Shown: positions 63,875 to 64,000 of the stretch, in pieces
Layout of the letters: each line of letters opens with the position of its first letter
Position numbering within the stretch: the stretch's first letter is position 1
Notes under the pieces: model-generated
Database searches by the model: none
Told to the model about the DNA's origin: nothing
Seen by the model: the letters and a program-made list of their open reading frames with translations, nothing else
Position numbers and translations under genes: made by a program
From: Mycobacterium europaeum
GTDB lineage: Bacteria > Actinomycetota > Actinomycetes > Mycobacteriales > Mycobacteriaceae
DNA length: 64,000 nucleotides
Assembly (NCBI RefSeq): GCF_002102155.1
Contig: NZ_LQOU01000010.1
Coordinates: 248,001-312,000, forward strand
Reading direction: 5' to 3'

Positions 63875-64000
63875 CGGGGCAGCAAGAGGCCGTGAACTTC
63901 TCCTACGACCCCTTCGACGCGCGGGTGATGGCCAATCCGCTGCCGTACTACCGCATCCTTCGCGATCACCACCCCGTGTACTACATGCCGCAGTGGGACA
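63871..64000 (+). CDS. Cytochrome P450, N-terminal 43 residues (continues past the window)
   Basis: From GTG 63871 the frame reads through FSYDPFDARVMANPLPYYR and ILRDHHPVYYMPQWD, the start of the soluble P450 domain in actinobacterial enzymes. The rest is outside the window. It overlaps the preceding stop by four bases and is the third gene of the operon. Confidence 0.8.
   Translation, partial: MTGQQEAVNFSYDPFDARVMANPLPYYRILRDHHPVYYMPQWD

Overview
The window looks like the chromosome of a slow-growing non-tuberculous Mycobacterium, plausibly of the M. avium complex or a close relative. It is very GC-rich, it carries antigen 85C, MmpS/MmpL, F420-dependent enzymes, CYP138 and a PtpB-type phosphatase, and its backbone follows, from memory, the M. 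tuberculosis order Rv0129c to Rv0161: fbpC, htdZ, fadE1, fgd2, a GNAT gene, ephF, TetR, cyp138, msrA, Rv0138 to Rv0148, ptpB, fadE2, pntAa-pntAb-pntB, Rv0157A, Rv0158 and Rv0161. The species is an inference. There is no plasmid, phage, insertion sequence, CRISPR array, rRNA or tRNA that I can see, and no gene-free stretch longer than about 280 bases.

Layout. 1-7.05 kb: fbpC (cut by the window edge), a MarR/ABC exporter operon, and an mmpS-mmpL-phosphoesterase operon. 7.2-9.7 kb: a CsoR/CstR-type repressor with two copies of its likely operator, a DsbA-fold protein lacking the second active-site cysteine, a DUF302 protein and a GAP-family membrane protein. 9.5-16.8 kb: htdZ, fadE1, a GAF-ANTAR protein, Mn-catalase, hemerythrin, the Tat-exported F420 enzyme and a DUF5709 protein. 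16.8-23.2 kb: a TetR-controlled ferredoxin reductase/fatty-acid desaturase pair, an SRPBCC/LLM pair and a TetR/DUF1214 pair. 23.2-32.6 kb: sulfotransferase, ephF, alcohol dehydrogenase, molybdopterin-binding protein, TetR/cyp138, a decarboxylase remnant, msrA and the Rv0138-Rv0140 group. 32.6-48.8 kb: DNA glycosylase, Dps, ClC channel, pirin, TetR, two paralogous methyltransferases, aldehyde dehydrogenase, SDR, ptpB, fadE2 and the proton-translocating transhydrogenase operon. 48.8-64 kb: TetR and alpha/beta hydrolase genes separated by a perfect 54-bp tandem repeat, an imine-reductase-like/SDR/FAD-oxidase run, then a catabolic block (thioesterases, SMP-30, LLM, acyl-CoA dehydrogenase, CoA transferase, SDR) ending in an operon that runs into a cytochrome P450 beyond the edge.

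How genes may work together. Promoter-like sequences of the sigma-F type (GTTT, 15-16 bases, GGGNAN) stand in front of Mn-catalase, hemerythrin and Dps, and more weakly in front of a 57-residue acidic protein and the DUF5709 gene. This suggests a scattered stationary-phase and oxidative-stress regulon. In the last 10 kb a 30-base element (CTTTACAAA, 9 bases, AAGTGTCA plus tail) occurs three times, twice between divergent catabolic genes and once ahead of the P450 operon, which suggests a shared regulator. Several TetR genes have palindromes at or beside their own starts.
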